A DNA stretch of 64,000 nt from Poronia punctata. Lineage: Eukaryota; Ascomycota; Sordariomycetes; Xylariales; Xylariaceae. The position numbers and the translations under genes are program-made. Each line of letters begins with the position of its first letter. Within the stretch, counting starts at the first letter, position 1. Shown here in pieces: positions 20,953 through 34,929 of this stretch. The DNA is taken from NCBI GenBank assembly GCA_022579005.1, contig MU401524.1, positions 108,310-172,309 of the forward strand, written 5' to 3'. A model generated the notes under the pieces. The model had not been told where the DNA came from and ran no database searches. It saw nothing but the letters and a program-made list of their open reading frames with translations.

Positions 20953-22651
20953 ATGGCTCGCCGTCCTGGCCGCGCCGCCGCAAGGCGAGCTGCCGCCAAA
21001 ATGGGTAAGGAACTGGACCATTTTGCAAGCATATCTAAGGTTAATGCACTATCTTTTGCGCTTCACTACTAATGACGGCACCGATTCTTAGAAAGCACCC
21101 CAAAGACGTTTGACGAGATAGAAGACCAGCCGATGCCTGACGCAGACGCGTCCGAGGCCGACCCACAGACTGCTACATCCCCAGCACGAGAGCCCGAGGA
21201 ACAAGAGAACGAGGAATCAGGAGCAGAACAAGAAGAGAACCATGAGTCTGATGTTCCTTCTGCCAAGTCTCCGTCTCCTCAACCACAAATAATTAGGAGA
21301 AGACGTCTTGGACGGCCGCCGAAGAACCGACCACCCGACTGGGACACACTTCCCATTGAGCCCCGAGATCCGAATGAGCCGCCAAGACGACGTGGCCGTG
21401 GGGGTTGGAGAGGCCGTGGAGGTCGGAAAGGCGCTTCCTATCAACCCACTCGCCAGGCTATTGACAAGGAAGGTAATGTCATCGATATCGTGGACGACGA
21501 GCTCGCCTTGCCAGAGGACCCCGAGGGTGAGACCAAGGTCGACAAGATGGGCCGATTACAAGGTGGGCGCGAGTACCGTTGCCGGACATTCACCATTGCG
21601 GGGCGGGGAGAAAGACTTTACATGTTGTCAACGGAGCCGGCCCGTTGCGTGGGCTTCAGAGATTCCTATCTCTTCTTCACCAAACACAAACGTCTGTACA
21701 AGATCATTGTGGACGACGAGGAGAAGCGGGACATGATTGAGCGCCAGATCATCCCCCACTCATACAAGGGCCGTGCTATAGGTGTTGTGACAGCCCGTTC
21801 TGTGTTCAGGGAATTCGGCGCCTTGATAGTTGTGGGCGGAAAACGCATCATGGACGATTACGAAGTTGCCAAGGCCAGGGCTGAGGGGGCTGTAGAAGGC
21901 GAGATCGCCGATCCCAATGACAGGTATGTTGTGGGCGAGGAGTACAACAAGAATCAGTATGTAGCATGGCATGGTGCAAGTGCCGTGTATCATTCCAACG
22001 CACCCGCTCTCCCGGCTCAGAGTGGCAAAGCGGATACGAAGAAGAGACGGGTCAATGTTACGGACGTGAACTGGCAGCTTGAGCATGCTCGCGAAGCAAG
22101 GTTTGTCTTCCGTCTCCTATATCGTCCCTTGAGCCCGACATGAAGCTGACTTTGGTCTATCTAGTCGGTTTAATGCAGGCATCGCCGCTGTCCGTCGACA
22201 GAACGTGAAGGGTGTCTACGATGTACACACCAATACCTTTCAATATCCCGCTATAATGCAGCCTACCCATGCTAGAATCGAACAAGTCGGCTTGTCCGAC
22301 TCGGCGAATCCAGATGGTAGTGCTCGATTCCCTCCTCTCGACCCAAGAGTCCCCCGCAACTTCACCGTTTTTGACACGTATATGGAAACGCCACCTGCGG
22401 GCATCTCACCTGCAACTGCAGTCTATGAGAAACGAGAACCTCCGGCCTTCCTTGCCGAGTTCCAGGGCTTAGGGGCCGTGTCAAGTGATATTCTAAGCGA
22501 ACTGCCACCCGAATGCCGCCAGGCATTTGAAAAAGCCTTGGATAATGAAAAGGATTGGAAGACGACCTGGGGTCCTGAACAGACAATGAGTCATCGACGA
22601 GCCCCTATCATCGACGCTGCAATCGTCCCATACAGCAAAGCGCAGGTATAA
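20953..22651 (+). CDS. rsc7: Chromatin remodelling complex subunit Rsc7/Npl6-like
   Basis: Exons 20953..21004, 21092..22100, 22165..22651; 515 aa. The short first exon encodes MARRPGRAAARRAAAKM and is missed if only long frames are read; the TACTAAT branch point precedes the second exon. An acidic, Glu-rich segment and basic patches (RRRRLGRPPKNRP, an AT-hook-like GRP core, then RRRGRGGWRGRGGRKG) come first. The conserved RSC7/SWP82 domain follows, with LQGGREYRCRTFTI, YMLSTEPARCVGFRDSYLFFTKH and QNVKGVYDVHTNTFQYPAIMQPTHARIE. In yeast Rsc7 and paralogue Swp82 belong to the RSC and SWI/SNF ATP-dependent remodellers. Filamentous fungi normally have one such gene, so it may serve either complex. 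It acts in the nucleus; no truncation. Confidence 0.92.
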
Positions 22652-24007
22652 ATACATTTATTACCTAACCTCTTCCGGCGCGTTCGCAAAATAATTGCTA
22701 CCATTCTACGTCCTCGTCTGGGACACACTCGCTCTGTTGATTGATAGAGGCAGGCAGTCGCTTCCCTTCTCTGTTACCAAATATTCATTCCTCAAGGGGC
22801 GGGTATTGGAGTATGTTTACAAAGACACCAGGAGGCATGCGGTATGCAAACATAATTTGTGACTACCCCTGTTAACGCGTTTATGCCGTCTGCTCTCTCC
22901 CTTCATTCAGGGTCAAAAGACGAACAGGGAGCGAAAACAGCGCAGGCCTTGGACCCTAGTGCTTAATGGTTAAAACATCTGCATGTATGAATAATGAAGG
23001 CTGGCGATGCTGCCCTGGTTCAGTGGATGGTTAGGAGAGAAAACAGCCATCTAACCTAGACAAATGTGGTTTTTTTTTTTTTTGGCGTTACGGTCATGGA
23101 TATATTTTCGTTGTCGATGATCTTTTAGGCCTGCGGATTAGATTAATTCCCAATATACCTATCCTCGTCAGCCGTGAGCTTGTAGTTCTTGCTATTTCTT
23201 TTTGGATTTGTGAGGGCTGAGATTAAATGTGATCTAGCCAAATAAATGTTACTACTACTGACTAACAAGATCAACGCCTTATTGACGGACGAGTCTATGT
23301 TAAGAGCTCGGGTGGCATGAAGATATTGCCCCATGCTGCCTAAGTACACGGAATTCTTATCCTCTATTTTACTAAAAGTGACCTTTAATGGTGGTAGTAC
23401 ATACATGGACAGACAGACAGCCTGCTCGTATTGCGTTGAAGAGCTTGATTACAAAAACCAACATTAGGTATGCACTTACCATAGTTTTGCCTCCTTTTAA
23501 TATCTTCTATACATACATGTATCCGTCTTTATAAAGAAGCCCCTTAATGTTAGTAAGTTAGTTGTATTTGTTTCTATCTAATCCTTAGGGGACTAATAAC
23601 TAGCACATTGGACATAGCATATAAGAGGGCGTATATTAAGGATTACCTGTTGGTCTATCTAGCTTACTGCCTTGCTCTTAGATATCTGACCCTTTCTTAT
23701 ATAATATTAAATAACGGCGTTATGAGTTCTAAAGTCTTGTTTTGTTTTGTTTTATCTGATCTCATAATCAATCAATCTTACTTCATTACAACAACACAAG
23801 AACAACAGCAACAGCACTGCCTACTCCTCCTAATGCAAATAACAAGGGGGCCCTGAAAAGAAGAGTGAGCTGAAAGTTGTAGAAAGTATAAACCTGTATG
23901 CATATGCAAGTTCAACAGCCTTTAACCCAGCTTATACATATACTGTAGAACTCTTGGTCTGTCTGTCGGTGTCACATGGGAAAAGAAAAAAAAGACAAAA
24001 AGAAAAG

Positions 24008-24480
24008 GTCCGACATTTAAATATACTCCTACCACCGAGGTTACCTACGATACTGCCTCTCTTTCCATCAAGATTCTATCATCAATGACCCTTCCCGTCC
24101 CTTTTTCTATGTGCTAGAAAGAACACGAACACATATACACACACACAAATATACGTGAATATCCTTTACTAGGAACCAGCCAATATTTAAATAAACTCCT
24201 ATCCCCAAGGTTACCTACAATACTGCCTTTTTCATCAATATTCCATCATCAATGTCCCTTCCTGTCCCTTTCTTTTTTCACCTTTTCATGTGTTAGAAAC
24301 TATACACAGACACACACACACACAAACATAGATACACATATACCCTACACTAGGCACCAGGTTCCGGATCTATTCATCAAGATTCCATCATCAATGTCCC
24401 TTCCCGTCCCTTGCTTTCCCTCTTTTTCTCTATCTTTGAAGAAACTAGACACACACACACACACATATATATATATACCG
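24008..24480. repeat. Three degenerate tandem units of about 170 bp
   Basis: Units start near 24008, 24175 and 24350. Each carries CATCAA-ATTC-ATCATCAATG, then CCCTTCC(C/T)GTCCC, a pyrimidine tract and a CA-dinucleotide run. Units 1 and 2 also share the ATTTAAATA-ACTCCTA and AGGTTACCTAC segment. Confidence 0.85.
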
Positions 24481-26653
24481 GGAACATGACCAAGTCCGGA
24501 ATACGGGTTTGTTGTCTACCTAGAACCCTACCATTGTCCGGTATGTATTGTGACGAAAAAAATATAAGAAGAAAAGGAAACAAGATAATACAAGACCGTA
24601 TAGAAGAGAAGAAGAAGCAGCAGCAGAGAAAGAGGATAGGAAATAAGAAAGAGGGAAAAGTGTTTGCAGAAGATTTCCTAGGATATAAACATTGCTTCTA
24701 GGTTAGACAGTATCAATGGCATTAGGTTCTCTTCATTGTCACAGGAAGTGTAACCCAATTACATCGTGTTTTTTTTTTTAACTATTATGTCTACAGCTAC
24801 TAGTAGACAACTAAATTATGTCTTTCTATATAAAAAGACCGGGATTAGTTTGTATACATACAAGTGTTGAAGACGAAGAGATAGATAGAGAGAAATGAAC
24901 CCTTGTACCAAGGAGGTTGGGTTGGTTAGTTGCCTTGCTTGGTGTGTCCTGAAAAGGATGTTTTAATCTGTTGCTTTTTACTATGCCTATCACGCCCTTA
25001 CAACCTCTATTTTTATTCCCAATTGTAGACGCAAGATGAAGCAATGGCCTATACAACTTTTATACCTATATGTTAAGTGTTTTTTATTTATTTATACATT
25101 TTATTCTAACAGTTTTAACACTGTACGTGCCTATGTTTGCCTTTAAGTAGACCGTGCGTATAGACTGCTAGGATGTTACTAAAAAATATATCTATTGGCA
25201 AGCAATAGATAGAGAGAAATCAGAAATCAAGAGACCAAGATAATGTAGTTAACAGCGCACTGCGTTTCTTGGTGTTTAGATGACTCTTCTTTGTAGGGAC
25301 CCCTTGTTAATTATACACAAGGGAGCAGGCAGTGTTGTTTTGTTATTATAATAAAAGAATATTGACCATTGATTATAACACAAGATAAGACAAAAACAAA
25401 CCAAAACTTTAAAACTTATAACCCTAATACTAGAAATAATATATATATTAACAGCATGCCGCACCTGTCAGGGATAAAGTGGTAAGGTGTGTACTTGTAT
25501 TGCTCTTTTTCTACTGTATATAAGACCAATGAAGTATATTATTATTACAGTCTACAGGTGTTCCCGTTCTATTCTTGCAGGTGTAAGAGTTTGTTTTAGC
25601 ATTGATAAACGGAAGAAATGGCCCTATGACTAATAACTACCTAACTCACTTGCTTGCTTGATTTCCTGTCCAATGCTGTTGTTTATTATGTTTATGTCTC
25701 ACCTTAGACACACGGACGTCACCTCTCCCCTTTACAAGCCTACCTTACCTATCCATCCCATCTTTTCGTCTACAGGGCGTACTTGTAGGGCTAGATGGGA
25801 AAACTAATACATATCATTTTCAAAGTGCGGCTTTCAGAAAAGTAGTAGGTAATACTGAAAGAAAAAACAATCAAAACCCCTGGGCTCAAGAACATACAGC
25901 AACAGGCACCAGGCGACCTATTTAACCTAACCTAATATATAGTATTCTCGGATGGAGCATTTGTATCGGGTTGGTCACATACGCTGCTCAATCTGGAAAG
26001 TAAAGAAAAACAATAAAAACCATCCATCTATCTCTCTTTTCGTCCTGCCCCAATCGCTTACCTCGGCGGGTGATTTGAATCAGTAGAGTTAAGTCCAGCC
26101 CAACGTTACATGTAACCAACCCCCTAACTTCAGTTTTTCCCTCTCCCCGGCGTGGGGAGAAAAGAGAAATCGAAAGAAAACAATGATTAGGTAAGGTATG
26201 ATGACTGTTGAGGTCCCGCCGTCTGTCTGTCTTCCTAGATAGATTCGATCTAGGTTCAACAGAAAAAGGCCGATTTATTTCTACTCTCTTTATTAAAGTG
26301 GTATTATACCTGCATTAAAGCGGCTCTCGCTTGTTCTAATGTACCAGTACCTTCGGGGAGAAAGGGGAAGGGGGAAGGGGGAAAGAGGAGGGGCTCATGC
26401 TAGGTTAGTTATAGTCTAGACATATTCTTTTTCTTTCTTTTCCCCCCTTACCCGCTGACAAGCGCCGCCGAAAACCGAGGGGAAGGTTTTATACGGGCAG
26501 TGGGGTATAGCTAATTATGCGGGATGTTAATAATGTGGGTTGGAAGAAAGAGTGAGAGCATGAACGGCTTTGCGGCCCAGCCCCAGCTGTTTGGGTATCA
26601 TTGCATCATTTGAGTTTTTCTTGTTTTGTTTTTTTGCCTCCTCTCTATTTCAC

Positions 26654-26668
26654 CGGGGGGGGGGGGGA
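26654..26668. repeat. Poly(G) run
   Basis: At least 13 consecutive G within a non-coding stretch. Confidence 0.9.
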
Positions 26669-27498
26669 GGGTTGAATTGAAGGGACGCTGAAAAGAGTAA
26701 TGAGGTAGCTACCTCTTACTTTAGCGTACATAACACGTACTTGTAGTGCAGTACAAAGGTTTATTTAGGTGATCGATCACAGCCGAAAACTTTCTTTCTT
26801 TAAGCCGATGACCCCATCTTATTCGGTAGAAGAAGCAAGGGTGTAGGTAATCAATGGGCCGATGACAATATATAAAAATACCTAGAGGTTATCTTGCCTG
26901 ACCTGCGGAATTTGCAAGACAAAGTAAGTAGACCGTAGACGGAGTTTCAAGTAGGTAAGAGGGGAACCCCACCCTTGAATGCGAGGGGCCGCGTTTGCCA
27001 TGCGAAACCGATAGATCTCCCGTTATATCACCGCCTGGCGGGGGAATGGCTTTTTGGAGACTTTTGACTGGTTCGAATGATATGAAAATACACATCATCC
27101 ACTACGTACCTGTGGTGCCTAGTTCTAGTCTACGTGCTCTGCCACATAAAAATATGAGCGTGGTGTGTGCGGGAGGGTGGAGGATGGGACAAGATGATAT
27201 AATAATCTGACTCCTAAAACTAAGACCGACATCCAGGGATCGTCAGGCGAAGAGAAAAACCAAGAATCTATCCATGCACTGCGATAGGGCGAGAGGATTT
27301 GGGAAGGAAGGAATTTTACAACCGACGGCGTCAGTGGCTTATCCGGCAACCTGAAAAAATTAATGAAGAGGGGGAGAAAAGGATGACACACCAAATCTGG
27401 CGCCACTTTTCTGTAAGCAGAACGAAGCCAAGAAGGTCCCCTACCAAGACGTCTTCATAATAGAGTGGTCCTGTCCCAGGTACGCAAATACCTACTCG

Positions 27499-27521
27499 TA
27501 CACACACACACACACACACAC
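27499..27521. repeat. (CA)n dinucleotide run
   Basis: About 11 CA units in non-coding sequence. Confidence 0.9.
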
Positions 27522-29447
27522 AGATGGAATGTATGAATCTGTACGTGTACGTAATCTATGTATGTACGTATGCGTCGTATGGGCACACGGGCTGCCAAAG
27601 TAGGCGATCATCCGGTGGAGGCATACTACGTAAGTATCAGGTGAAGAGAGAAGAAGGTAGGTTAGGTACGAAAAGGAGATGTATGTAAGTGAGAAAAAGA
27701 GTGAGTGCCTTCGCCGCCGCCACCACCACGACATTAAAAACCACGGGTGTTGCAGTGCCGCGGTTGTCGACCCCTCCATTCGCCTAGGCTGCTACCTACC
27801 AAGAAGCATCTACAGATGGGTTTCAACTACCGGTCATCGTCTGAGTCACCGGAGCGAATTTAGACAGTAGAGTTACGGAAGCTGGTAATATGCCTGGCCA
27901 CGCCTACGATAGGTAGTAAGCTGCCTTGAGGAGTCAGTGTCTGCCAGCCAGAGCGGGGGGAGGGGGGGACCAAAAGGCGTATCCATCTTTGCCCATCGTT
28001 GATTCTAGAGTCAATCGATTGTCTGCAACACGACCTCACAGATCCAAGAGGTTGCCACATCGAGATGTAGATTACGTACTTCTTTATTTTGTAGAACAAG
28101 AGAGCGGTAAATGACCGAGGTTGGATAAGAGAAAATCCACGTAGAAAATAAAAAATAATTACCGATGAGATGGTACAATGGCCAGCTCGCACTACTGCAA
28201 GCTCTTTAAGCAAATTTTGCTTCTTTGAACAGGTACAAAGGCCTGGAACTACCCTATACTGAAATCAAATAGGCAGTGATCGATCGCTATACTTCGTGTG
28301 GTGTTGCAGGTAGGCTTTCCCACATAGGACCGCTAACCCTCGGACATACAAACTCGTATACTGCAGGTAAAAACAGCTAGGGCTACCTATTGTCCGGTCA
28401 GAGCCCGGCCAATGCATTCTTATTGGGCAAATGCGGTTTCGTTAGTATGTTTCGAGACCGTAATGGAAGTTTTCAGTAGGTAGGTAGGTATGCGAAGGAT
28501 ATATCCACATGGAAGCACTGATTTTCGAGAGCAATAACCAAGCCAAGGCCCGGCCGTGGGGTTTGGACAAGAGACGGAAGGACCAATGATCAATCGTTTT
28601 AAAGAGTTGAAGAACAGATGTTACGTCGCCGGAGGTTATCACCAATACGTGTACCTAGGTACTTGCCTATTCATAGATTCCACCAAAACGAGATTTTATC
28701 ATTTTGGCGGGGTTCTCTTAATAAACGTGCAGGATACAAGTGGTGAGACCGGGCCAACGAGGAGCGGCATTGCAGCAACTCAACGAGAAGATGAACATAC
28801 ATACGTGTAGCAGTGGCGATTCTGATGACCAGCCGTGTCAGCAGCCAGCTATCGCCAATGCGTGTGTGTATATTTGATGAGGGCAAACCAGTACAGGTAT
28901 GTCGTACCTATCTTACGTATTGGTATGTGTCTAAACGTAGACTCTGCACGACACCGGATGATGAACGCTGATGGTCACTAGACTGCAAAAACTACCTATA
29001 ATTACCCTTTTCTCGCTCTTCAGCATCGAGGCCACGCGGGGCAACGGCTAGGAGATGCGCGTTCATGCTCTCCTTCCCCAATAGAGCGTGGGTATGTGAG
29101 CCCGCCCCCTGGATGGATGTGGTCCGGGTGGACCGCGATGCAGGACGGCGCTTACACGGAGTATAAGCACAGAGAAGAAAGAGGGGGAACTGCTGGGCGC
29201 TTTTTTCCCTTTCATTTCCTCACGCAGCAGCAGCGCGGGGCCTATTCGTGTGCCTTATCGTGGGCTGGATCAACTCTTATACTAAAAACTACCTATCTAA
29301 CCCACACATGAAGCTAGGTAAGCATTTGTCGGCTGGGGACTGTAAGCGAGTGGAAATCCCGCGTGGCCCGGACGAGGAAAAAAAATTATCATCCAGTTGG
29401 CCTATCACGGTTCACGGAGCCCTACCAACTGTAGATCTCCAAAACCC

Positions 29448-29468
29448 CGCCCCCCCCCCCCCCCCCCC
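29448..29468. repeat. Poly(C) run
   Basis: A near-continuous tract of about 20 C in non-coding sequence. Confidence 0.9.
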
Positions 29469-31641
29469 ATCCCGTTCTTTGACTCCTTGACGCCCTTTCT
29501 TTGAAAGGTGCCGTGCGCAATCAAATCTTTAGACAGGAGGAGTGACATGGTAAGGGCGACAATGCGGAGACTGGCAATGAGGGGAAATGACCTACCTACA
29601 TGCACATACATACAGGAGGCGCCAGAAGACCCAGTCGAACCTACCTGTATCCATCCCCATGGGCGTGTCCAATATGCAATTACATGGTTGCGGGCTTTTC
29701 TCACCGCCAGATGGATGATAAACACCAGCTCTGGTGGCCCATCCACGGTCGAATTATTAATCCTAGTGCGTGCTAGGTATCTGCAGTACAGAGGAACTTG
29801 GTTACCTAGGTACCTTAGTCGCCAGGTAGCTCCAAGCAAGGCGTTAGCATTGTAAAATTATACGTGGTATGTGTCTCAAATGACGAGTTTTTCATCCTAC
29901 CAAAGGACCCTGAACTGTCCGATTCAAATGTTTATGACGCGTTTGGAAAACGTAAAAACGAAGAATGAGGGTAGGGGGAAAAATCCGCTAGACGGTACAT
30001 GCCAAAGACAAGATAAGTTGCTAATCATAGTTTAGTCCGTAGCGGAGCGCAACTTGTTCCGTTCGTCTTGTTCTATCAAAAGAAGCTAAACAAAGCACAG
30101 ACCTAACAAGGCTAAGATCTCTCATCATCGTATGACGCGAGTAGTGTCTTTCATAGCCTCTGTCTTGGTGGCGCTAAAACAACGTTGAGAGTCCCCACTT
30201 GTGGAAGACCAAGGAGAAGAACAGGTCGAGTCAGGCGTATCAGACAGTCAGGGTCGTTGGGGACTGGCTACTGCCGGGCTGTGATGAATGGGCAGGGCAG
30301 GGCAGGTGCAGGGCGGTAGAAGGAGGTTTCAAAACAGGTCTCCCTTTGATATTTTTGCTAGTCGATGGTCTGTACTGCTGTGTACCCATGCCGTGTGTAG
30401 GAGTGTGATAGGTACCTACGAGTACCTACTACACAGATCGTAGAAGTCCCTCTTGGCAGCACATACTCGTACTCGCTCGTAACAACAGCATTCTGTGGCC
30501 ACTCATCAAGGCCATGCAGCACAAGTAAAAGGTTGCTACTGATAGATACCTCTACCAGAGTACGTGTATCTCGACTCTTTCTACCTGTTACCTACACGAC
30601 AAAGTATGTATATTATGGACTCGTAGGAAGTGTGGTGGAGTATAGGTACGCCGCACATGCAGGCTCTTGCATGGCGCTTGAGAAATATTTACGTCCACGG
30701 GAGCTAGGATGGTGAGGAAGCTGCATGCACTAACCTATAACTACGTGTTAGAACAGAGACTAGGGGTCAAGAGTATGCTTGGAGAATTTTTTTGCAGAGT
30801 GGAACAACGAAAATTGAGTGCACAGCTTATAGCTTATAACTTATAGCTAATAGTAATAAGTAAGAATAGCAGGGTATGTATGTATAGCGGGCAGTCAAGA
30901 CGGTTTGTACATTGTAATAGAAGCATCGTGTCATGAATAGTTTGTGCTAAGAGAGTACATAACTGATCTGAGGCATATGGCTGAACAGGTAGGTTTCCGG
31001 TTTTCTCGAATTTTTTAATTTTTTTTACACCGGAGATGGAGTCGAATGAGTTAAATCCAAGCGGAGCCAAAGTGCCATTAAGCGGAGGAGCTACCAAGCC
31101 GAGCAAGCGCCCTGGCAAGGGATACGCCGGTCAATCGAAACACGAGGACATGCCAAATTCTAGCGGCCCGTAAAGTATAGGGGTCCAACTCAAAACGGCG
31201 ACGGAAGGTGTATGGTTAACGGGGCAGGCGGTTTATGTGTTAATAGTTATATGCTTTATTTTACACTCTAAAGAAGAACGCTTTAAAAAGGATAAATCAT
31301 CTATACGCAGTTATAGCTAGATATATACCCAGGATGTACAAATATTGCTATGGTGGCAGTTTCTACGGAGTAGTCACGGTTATGTACATTGGATTTTAGG
31401 TCACGTATACCAATGTGTACTTCTGGTGTAAAAATAACACCTACATGTTTTATATAGACAAACTTTGATTGGCCAACTCTGTGGTCTCATTTAAGTCGTG
31501 GTAAGGATAGGTATCCTCTATCTACTACCTATCTCCATCTCATCCCGACTTTCCGGACAAACCCCTTGCTTCTGGGTTTGCAAAGCTTGTAGCTGTGTAG
31601 CAATGGCAAGAACTTCTACGAGCACATGAATCATTTATTTA

Positions 31642-32006
31642 AGAGAATTGTTAGGGGGGCACCCATGAAATTGTTAGGGGGGCATCTATCATCCTACGGC
31701 ACTGTATGCAAAGCTACCTGCTTTAAGTCTTATTATCTATAGCGCTAACATATTACCTTATATACATAAAGGGCTTAGTTTATAAAGCAATGCTAATTAA
31801 TATAAAAAGTATTTTTTTCTATTTTTTACTTTTTATTTTCTAGCCTTTTTATCTTTCTTTGCAAAGTGAAATTTACATAGCCATGTGCAACAAGGAAGTT
31901 AGCACCGGGCGGGTCGCTTTTGGTTACTTTTAGGTCGTTTGATTGGCCAGAGATGGATATGGGTGCCCCCCTAACAATTTCATGGGTGCCCCCCTAACAA
32001 CTCTCT
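31642..32006. mobile_element. 365-bp TA-flanked MITE with duplicated G6 motif in each arm
   Basis: The left arm AGAGAATTGTTAGGGGGGCA... and right arm (its reverse complement, AGAGAGTTGTTAGGGGGGCA...) are near identical for about 50 bp. Each arm contains two copies of TTGTTAGGGGGGCA-CC-ATG. TA flanks both ends (31640-31641 and 32007-32008). The AT-rich core has no coding frame. TA duplication points to a Tc1/mariner-type non-autonomous element. Confidence 0.82.
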
Positions 32007-32008
32007 TA

Positions 32009-34900
32009 TTTAATGCGACGCCAATCTATTGTATAGTACTAGCCAGAGTACCTTAATATCTACAAAACCAGGAGGTACCTAGTCTTCAAGTGGGCAAGAC
32101 CGTGGGACACGTCCTTAGGGGGGCTGTATATCCTCGAACTAGTCGCTACCTAAAGTATAGGCTACCTGTGTACCGTACTCGTAGGTAATACGTCTGTATC
32201 CAGGAGAAATCGCTATATCGAGGGGGTGTGTAGTAGGTACATGGGTGGGTATACGAGCACACGTACAGTACATCATTGGAGGGGATGATGCGGAAAGTGG
32301 CCGATTATAGTGGGCGCCATTAAAATTACAGATACAAGTTTCGATCGAGCCCCTTGCTGCTGGCCGACAAGAAGGAAGAGAGGGATGTCTCTTTACGAGT
32401 ACACTCGATGCGTGTGCCTGCTCGTCAGTATCGTTTACAGTACGTAGTGAGGTTAATTACTTGCATCTACCCGTATGTAGTTATTGTGGCGTACATAGTA
32501 CCTATGCTTGAAAAGAAAATAAGAGACAACCTTCTTGGTGAAGTTGCGCTCAAACACGTGCTTGATGGACATTATAAAACTATTGTCATTACGAGTAGGC
32601 AAGGGATATAGCAGCTGTATCTGTGGCTAATAAGTCATCCTGTCACAGCTCTATAATTGGCTAAGAATCTGTTTACTCACAACCTTCCAGGAGTGCTGGG
32701 AGCCTTAGGTTACTCGACGCCACCCCCTAAGGGGATGTAAGCGTATCTACTTATACTGAGTACAACCTTTCAATGTATCGGAGGTCATGGTTAAGAAGGT
32801 ATATTATCATTGGCGGGAAGCTTGATAAGAGACCCCCGTCAACCTGGAGACATGCTGGAGCCTCAAAAGACTACCTACTTGAGGCGACGTGTCGGGATTT
32901 ACAATGTGATGAGGGCTTGGATCTTGAAGATTGGATGATTTGTGCGGTCGATTGATCAGTCCTAATAAGACTATCAGCTCCGAAGCTATCCAAAATACCA
33001 CGTTCTCAACGATATGGATGTGTGGCAAACCTGCAAATGCCCTGCTCTCGCGTGTGGGATAGGCTGCCATCGGCACTTGCTTTGGCTGCAACAATTTGTT
33101 CAACCCACAGATGTACTGCCCGTGGTTGTAGTTTTATATCAGCCAAAAGGCGGTCATGTCAGTCAGGCTTTTTTCACTGTTCTACTCATACTGCCCAATC
33201 CAGCACATCCAGTGCCTTCGGCTTACACAATACGATGGCACTTTACCCATATGGATTTTGCAACTGTATATGCTTGCACAAGGAGGCTAATTTCTGTATA
33301 AACGTCTGCCGGTATAAAAGTGTACTAGGTACCTAACAAAGTATATGCATAACTGTTGCGCTTAGACAGTACCTACCCATATTGCATACTCATACTTGGA
33401 AGTATGTTTACAGAGCAGAAATAAAAGAAATTTTAGTATCAGGTATCGTGTTTCAACGTGTAAGTGAAGTCTGGCTATCTGGTTAAGGTATATAAACTCT
33501 AACCAATGCTGTCTTTATATTCGTGTACTTTACTAAGTAGTCAGTCACTGCGTATATAAAACAATCATAGGCCTACAAGTAGGAAAGCCATGTTTATGCT
33601 ACGCATCCGGCTATTGTGGCCAACTTGAGGTCATGTCTATGCCGCGGCAGTGTGGCTCTGTTCAAGTGTTGAAAGTTAAGCATCCTGATCCTTTCTGATC
33701 TATGCATGTATAATGTATAACTTCATAGACAGATATACAGTACCTACCTATAACAAATAAAGCGTCCTACGACGCGTTGTGCTCAGCCCATTTATTAGTA
33801 GACCCATGAGGCATTTCTATGTGCATACAAAGTATAGACCCAGCCGAGGCTGCTAGGTACCTATGTACCTACCTACTAGTGTTGCATCGCTAGGGTGCAA
33901 ATGTTTTTACTTGGAACAAACGAGCTTTGTGCTGTATTCAAATCCAACCTGCAGTGAAATAATGAATTGCTGCAATTACTGCATTAGGTAACTCAAATGA
34001 TATATGAGTGTGCTTGGCTCTGCCCCCCTAAAAATCAGCTTAATTTTAAACTTCTCCCTGACTGTGAGTACATAGGTACTAAGTACACGTTTATCCCAAG
34101 ACAACTATTTCTGCCTGTTATGAGTTGCTCAGCTGGCACGCTGGACATATGGCCATATTGGTGCCAGGGCTGCTAATAGGTAGGTAGTAGATGCTATACT
34201 TTGTACACACTCCAACGGCGATAGATAGCTCAAAGGCCGACACTACGCCAGCTTGTATGCAAACTTTACCTCACTCAGGCTTCTGCTTGGTAGACTAGAG
34301 TAAGTAACCTATTGGGAGGGGAATTTTCTGGTCTGCCACTCTAGATTCTGGCCTGGGGGCTGGCATTCTGGCAACTGGGTCTTGGTAGGTGTGGACTTTG
34401 TTTGTAATGCCAGAAAACCAACCACGCCAACCACGGCTTCAAGTGGGCTTGGGTACTTCCAAATGCGTGGGGGATTGGCTGGTTGTGAGCTCCATAAAAT
34501 TTCTTTGGTTAGGTACTCCTGTCATTGATAATTGCCAGAATAGGTAAGGCGCAGTATACCGAGGCAAGCAATGCAAGAACAGAGTAGGTACACGTACCAA
34601 CTCAGTTAGGGCTGGGCTAGGTTTTTAAGTCTTCGGCTACAGCCTTTTAGCGGTCCTCTCCACTACCGTACCCTGTACATACATGTAGGTATGTAGGTAC
34701 CAACCAGGAAGTACCGTGGATGCCAAATGGGCACTGTCCTTTCCTTGACGGTTGCCCACTACTACGAGTATGTACAATACTATGTACTTACATTACCAAA
34801 GAGTGTATGCTCTAAGATACTTTATCCACCTTGACAGACTCAAGGGCTTTCCAGTATCCAATCATGCTGGAACTTCCAGGCCGTGGGCCCAGCATCCCAT
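32009..34900. other. Long non-coding interval, right part
   Basis: About 2.9 kb. Short frames at 32807-33336 exist on both strands but no domain or intron-supported extension is visible. Dense in GTAGGTA/TACCTAC words (for example 33855-33885, 34680-34705). Confidence 0.5.
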
Positions 34901-34929
34901 CAGATGGTTATCCACCCTACTCGACTCTC

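Larger units (their letters stand above)
22652..31639. other. Long non-coding interval, left part
   Basis: About 9 kb with no frame that splices into a recognisable protein. It is rich in T and A runs, CA/TG dinucleotide runs, a G13 run near 26656, a C run near 29445-29468, and TACCTAC/GTAGGTA and TACGAGTA words. Three degenerate tandem units lie at 24008-24480. It could be 3'/5' flanks, degraded repeats or non-coding RNA. Confidence 0.55.

Noticed and set aside
23010..23085. A-box-like TGGTTCAGTGGATGGTTAG followed by a T run
   Set aside because: No B-box at the required distance and no cloverleaf, so not a tRNA gene.
29405..29855. Overlapping frames of 144 and 115 codons on opposite strands
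   Set aside because: One runs through a poly(C) tract giving polyglycine; neither has a recognisable domain.
32807..33336. Several frames of about 100 codons on both strands
   Set aside because: Cys-rich stretches drew attention but no consistent motif, start context or splice partner was found.
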